A DNA stretch of 64,000 nt from Caulobacter sp. UNC279MFTsu5.1 (GTDB lineage Bacteria; Pseudomonadota; Alphaproteobacteria; Caulobacterales; Caulobacteraceae): positions 1-64,000 of the forward strand of contig NZ_FORN01000016.1 of the NCBI RefSeq assembly GCF_900114015.1. Direction: 5' to 3'. The notes under the pieces are model-generated. The model was not told the DNA's origin and made no database searches. It saw only the letters and a list, made by a program, of their open reading frames with translations. Positions 60,961 through 64,000 of the stretch are shown piece by piece (position 1 is the stretch's first letter; each line of letters begins with the position of its first letter). Made by a program: the position numbers and the translations under genes.

Positions 60961-61888
60961 GGATATCGAGGCGGAAGCCGCCCGATGGGTCTGGCGACGG
61001 GATCGCGACGGCCGCACGCCCGAACTGGAAGCCCGCGTCGATGCCTGGCTGGCGGGGGACGTGCGCCGCCATGGCGCCTTGCTCAAGGCCGAGGCGACCT
61101 GGAGCCTCCTGGACCGGGCGCGGCACACGGCCCCGCGGCCCGCCGTCCGGCCGGTGCGATCGGCCTCGCGCCGCGCCTGGCTGGCCGGGACCGGGGGCGC
61201 GATCGCGGCGGCGATGGTCGGCGCCGGCGTCCTGGTCCTGCGCGAGGATCGGTTCCGGACCGGCGTCGGCGAGGTTCGCCGGGTGCCGCTGGAAGACGGC
61301 TCGGCCGTGGCGATCAACACCGCTTCCCAGGTCGAGGTGGCCTTCCGGCGCGAGCAGCGGACCGTCCGCCTGCGGACGGGCGAGGCCTGGTTCCAGGTCG
61401 CTCGCGACGTCCAGCGGCCGTTCGTGGTCGAGGCCGGGGCGGTGCGCGTGCGGGCGGTCGGCACCGCCTTTTCCGTCCGCCGACGGCTCGACGGCGCCGA
61501 CGTGCTGGTCACCGAGGGCGTGGTCGAAGTCTGGGCGGAGGGCTCGACCCGGGCGCCCGCGCGGCTGAAAGCCGGGCAGGGCGCCTTCGTCGCCAACGGC
61601 GTCGGCCTCCGCGAGGCCACGCCGGCGGCGGTCGACCGCAAGCTGGAGTGGCGCTACGGCAAGATCGACCTGGCCGGCGAAACCCTGCGGGACGCGGTCG
61701 CCGACTTCAACCGCTATAACGATCGCAAGTTGGTCATCGCCGACCCGACGATCGCCGACGAACGCTTCTACGGCGTCTTCAACACCGGCGGCCCGGAGGC
61801 TTTCGCGACGGCGGTCGGCGCCAGCCTCGGGGTCGAGGTCGAGGTTCGCGGCGACGAGATCGTCCTGGGCGGGAGGCGCGCGTCGTAA
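60938..61888 (+). CDS. FecR-type anti-sigma / transmembrane sensor
   Basis: A 316-residue inner-membrane protein. The cytosolic N-terminal domain (about 1-75, with AARWVWRRD and WLAGDVRRHGALLKAEATW) binds the sigma factor. One transmembrane helix is at about 82-101. The periplasmic FecR domain (about 105-240) has VPLEDGSAVAINTASQVEV and GEAWFQVARD. The C-terminal part (DAVADFNRYNDRKLVIAD) has the fold that contacts the STN domain of a receptor. It sits between sigma factor and receptor, as in classic surface-signalling cassettes. Confidence 0.93.
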   Translation: MIDREKAEDIEAEAARWVWRRDRDGRTPELEARVDAWLAGDVRRHGALLKAEATWSLLDRARHTAPRPAVRPVRSASRRAWLAGTGGAIAAAMVGAGVLVLREDRFRTGVGEVRRVPLEDGSAVAINTASQVEVAFRREQRTVRLRTGEAWFQVARDVQRPFVVEAGAVRVRAVGTAFSVRRRLDGADVLVTEGVVEVWAEGSTRAPARLKAGQGAFVANGVGLREATPAAVDRKLEWRYGKIDLAGETLRDAVADFNRYNDRKLVIADPTIADERFYGVFNTGGPEAFATAVGASLGVEVEVRGDEIVLGGRRAS

Positions 61889-61992
61889 TCCTGGCGCCCC
61901 CTTCCAAGGCCTCCCCCGGCGCGGCCGGATCCTCGCCTTCGCCAGGGCCGGGGAAGCGGTCTTGGCGCGGACGTGGGTGCGGCGCCCTTCTG

Positions 61993-64000
61993 ATGACGAT
62001 GATGCTGGCCCTGACCCAGCCCGCCATGGCCGCCGTGAAGACCTTCAGGATCAAGGCCCAGGACGCCGGACCGGCCGTGGCCGAATTCGCCCGCCAGGCG
62101 GACATCCAGCTGCTGCTGTCCGCCGGCGCCGCACGGGGCCGGCGGACCAACGCCCTGGACGGGGCCTTCGATGTCGCCGACGGGTTGGAGCGGCTCCTGA
62201 AGGGCACGGGCCTGCGGGCGCGGCGAATCGCGCCCGGGATCTATGCGCTCACCCTGGAGTCCAAGCCGTCGCCGCCGCCTAGGGTCGTCGTGATGTCGCG
62301 GGCGGCGCCTCTGGAAGTCGCCGGGCCGGCCTCGCTGGACGCGCTGGTGGTGACGGGCACCCGCATCCGCCGGGCCAATACGACCGCCGCGGCGCCGGTC
62401 ACGACGCTCTCCCGCGCGGACCTGCAGCTGGGCGGCGTCCTCAATCTGGAAGAGGCGATCAATCGCCTTCCCGAGGCGCGCGCCGACTCGACCCAGTTCA
62501 CCAACGGATCGGACGCCGACGGACGGGCCCGGATCAACCTGCGTAATCTGGGTCAGCAGCGGACCCTGATCCTGCTGGGCGGCGAGCGCCTGGCGCCCGT
62601 CCAGGCGGTCGACCTCAACATCATTCCCGCCGCCCTGGTCCGGCGTGTCGACATCCTGACCGGCGGGGCCTCGACCACTTACGGCTCCGACGCGGTGGCC
62701 GGCGTGGTCAACCTCATGCTGGACCGCGACCTGGACGGCGTTCGGATCGACGGCGGCTACAGCGTCTACCAGCACACCAACGACAACCTCGCGACGCGCG
62801 GCGTGGCCTCGGGCTTTCCTAACGTGAAGACCCCGCCACGGCGGGTGATGGACGGCGCTCGCGAGGACCTGACCCTCGCCGCCGGAACGCGTTTCGCCGG
62901 CGGGCGTGGCGACATCCTGGTGTTCGGCGCCTATCGCAGCCAGGACCCGGTGCAATGGAAGGATCGCGACTTCTCCGCCTGCCGGGTCATCGCGACGGAC
63001 GACAACAGCGCGCCGTCCTGCGCGGTCAGCACGCTGTACACGCACCACGGCCGGTTCCAGCCGATCACCGGCCCGTCGGCGGGACAGGTCTTCTACGCCA
63101 CGGAAGGCGGCGCGTTCGCTCCCGGCGAGGACGGCGGCCTCTACGCCGCCAACACCCGCGAGACCTTCAACTTCATGCGATCGGACGAACGCCGCTCGGC
63201 CGGGATGTTCGTCAATTTCAAGGTGGCCGAGACGGCGGAACTGCGCGCCAGCCTGCTCTACATGAAGGACGCGACCTACAGTCAGTTCTACCCCTACATC
63301 AACACCGCGGACGTTCCGGCAGGCGGTTTCCGGGTCAATTGCAACAACCCGTTCCTGTCGACCAGCCAAGCCGCGCTGCTCTGCGGCTCGGCCGCCGGGA
63401 CGGATCAGATGATCTCGACCCGGTACACCGGCATCATGAGCGGTCCCGGCGGCCGGCCGCTGCGCGCCGAGGCGATCAACCAGGACTACCGGATCAGCGT
63501 GGGCCTGCGCGGCGAGGCGCTGGACCATTGGCGCTACGATCTGACGGCGATCCGCTCGACGGTCTTCAGCTCGCTGTCCGACAGCAACGAGATCGACCCC
63601 GCCCGGTTGGCCAGGGCCCTGAACGTCGTGACGGTCGCCGGAACCCCGACCTGCGCGGCCGCCCTGAGCGGCGTCGACCCGGCCTGCGTACCGGCGAACG
63701 TCTTCAGGCCCGGCGCCCTGGATCCGCGCTTCTACGCCTACGCCTATCGCGACTACGTGTGGGCCAATCACTACGGCCAGACCGACCTGGTCGCTAACCT
63801 GTCGGGGGACCTGACCGGATATGGCGCGAAGAGCCCCTGGAGCGATCGCGGCCTCGCCGTGGCCCTCGGCGCGGAATACCGGGCCGACTCCCTGAAGCAG
63901 AAGATCGACGCCGAGGCGCTGGCGTTCGAGCAGTTGAGCCCGCCGCTGCGCGGGCGGCAATCGGTCTATGAGGTCTATGGCGAACTGCAGGCGCCGATCA
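61993..64000 (+). CDS. TonB-dependent receptor with STN signalling domain (runs off the right edge)
   Basis: At least 669 residues, 3' end not in the window. The N-terminus has a signal peptide (ALTQPAMA) and an STN domain (about 14-85: FRIKAQDAGPAVAEFARQ, LLLSAGAARGRRTNALDGAF), then a TonB box-like DALVVTGTRIRR and a plug closely matching the leftward receptor (RTLILLGGERLAPVQAVDLN, GGASTTYGSDAVAGVVNL, YQHTNDN). It should sense its ligand and relay it to FecR. Only an ATG at 61993 is available in frame; the signal lacks a basic n-region from that codon, so a non-standard upstream start is possible. Confidence 0.9.
   Translation, partial: MTMMLALTQPAMAAVKTFRIKAQDAGPAVAEFARQADIQLLLSAGAARGRRTNALDGAFDVADGLERLLKGTGLRARRIAPGIYALTLESKPSPPPRVVVMSRAAPLEVAGPASLDALVVTGTRIRRANTTAAAPVTTLSRADLQLGGVLNLEEAINRLPEARADSTQFTNGSDADGRARINLRNLGQQRTLILLGGERLAPVQAVDLNIIPAALVRRVDILTGGASTTYGSDAVAGVVNLMLDRDLDGVRIDGGYSVYQHTNDNLATRGVASGFPNVKTPPRRVMDGAREDLTLAAGTRFAGGRGDILVFGAYRSQDPVQWKDRDFSACRVIATDDNSAPSCAVSTLYTHHGRFQPITGPSAGQVFYATEGGAFAPGEDGGLYAANTRETFNFMRSDERRSAGMFVNFKVAETAELRASLLYMKDATYSQFYPYINTADVPAGGFRVNCNNPFLSTSQAALLCGSAAGTDQMISTRYTGIMSGPGGRPLRAEAINQDYRISVGLRGEALDHWRYDLTAIRSTVFSSLSDSNEIDPARLARALNVVTVAGTPTCAAALSGVDPACVPANVFRPGALDPRFYAYAYRDYVWANHYGQTDLVANLSGDLTGYGAKSPWSDRGLAVALGAEYRADSLKQKIDAEALAFEQLSPPLRGRQSVYEVYGELQAPI

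Noticed and set aside
1..64000. CRISPR arrays, rRNA genes, intact insertion sequences or prophage structural genes
   Set aside because: None seen on reading the window. The only mobile-element trace is the recombinase remnant at tRNA-Arg.

Overview
The window is high-GC DNA with very tight gene packing (many ATGA, TGATG and GTGA start-stop overlaps). It carries a Xanthomonas/Caulobacter-type TonB-dependent receptor, a quinone-type PyrD and an alphaproteobacterial-type glutamate-cysteine ligase. This fits a chromosomal segment of a free-living alphaproteobacterium of the Caulobacteraceae (Caulobacter or Phenylobacterium type). The genus is inferred from gene content; there is no rRNA here to settle it.

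Positions 1-31 kb are mostly ordinary housekeeping and small-metabolism genes: ubiA, a DUF1311 protein, a fatty acid desaturase, an ETF-beta-type methyltransferase, two tandem cysteine-cluster proteins, a frame-broken secreted protein, an aldo/keto reductase, PPK2, RsmE, a lone GH43 glycosidase, GshA, a POT peptide transporter with an added periplasmic domain, GloB, a PII protein, an MFS carrier, a phospholipase D, the metX-metW-nuclease operon, the sixA-DUF952-pyrD-TVP38-histidine kinase operon and a gamma-glutamyltransferase. Two dispersed palindromic intergenic repeats lie here.

At 31.25 kb there is tRNA-Arg(ACG). The C-terminal stub of a large serine recombinase abuts it, reading back into the tRNA. 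Directly beyond this integration scar starts a large accessory carbohydrate locus (31.9-64 kb and beyond). It holds a GntR/UTRA regulator with a DasR/NagR-like operator, a TonB-dependent receptor, and a ten-gene, roughly 21-kb co-directional run: GH2, GH29, GH18, GH20, GH2 (beta-mannosidase), GH3, GH125, GH92, an unassigned 809-residue predicted glycosidase and a second GH29 with a C-terminal carbohydrate-binding domain. A second TonB-dependent receptor follows on the other strand. Divergent from it runs an ECF sigma factor - FecR anti-sigma - STN-type TonB receptor cassette, whose receptor is a paralogue of the second one and runs off the right edge.

Taken together, the enzyme set matches what is needed to take apart a plant-type complex N-glycan: Lewis-a fucose and galactose, antennary GlcNAc, alpha-mannose, core beta-1,2-xylose, the bisubstituted beta-mannose, the chitobiose core and core fucose. 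The consecutive order GH3-GH125-GH92 is the same as the nixI-nixJ-nixK order of the Xanthomonas campestris N-glycan cluster. I infer uptake through TonB receptors and stepwise trimming in the periplasm, since all ten products have Sec- or Tat-like signal peptides and none shows a lipobox. No inner-membrane sugar transporter and no fucose, xylose, mannose or GlcNAc catabolic gene is present in the window, so those steps must lie elsewhere.
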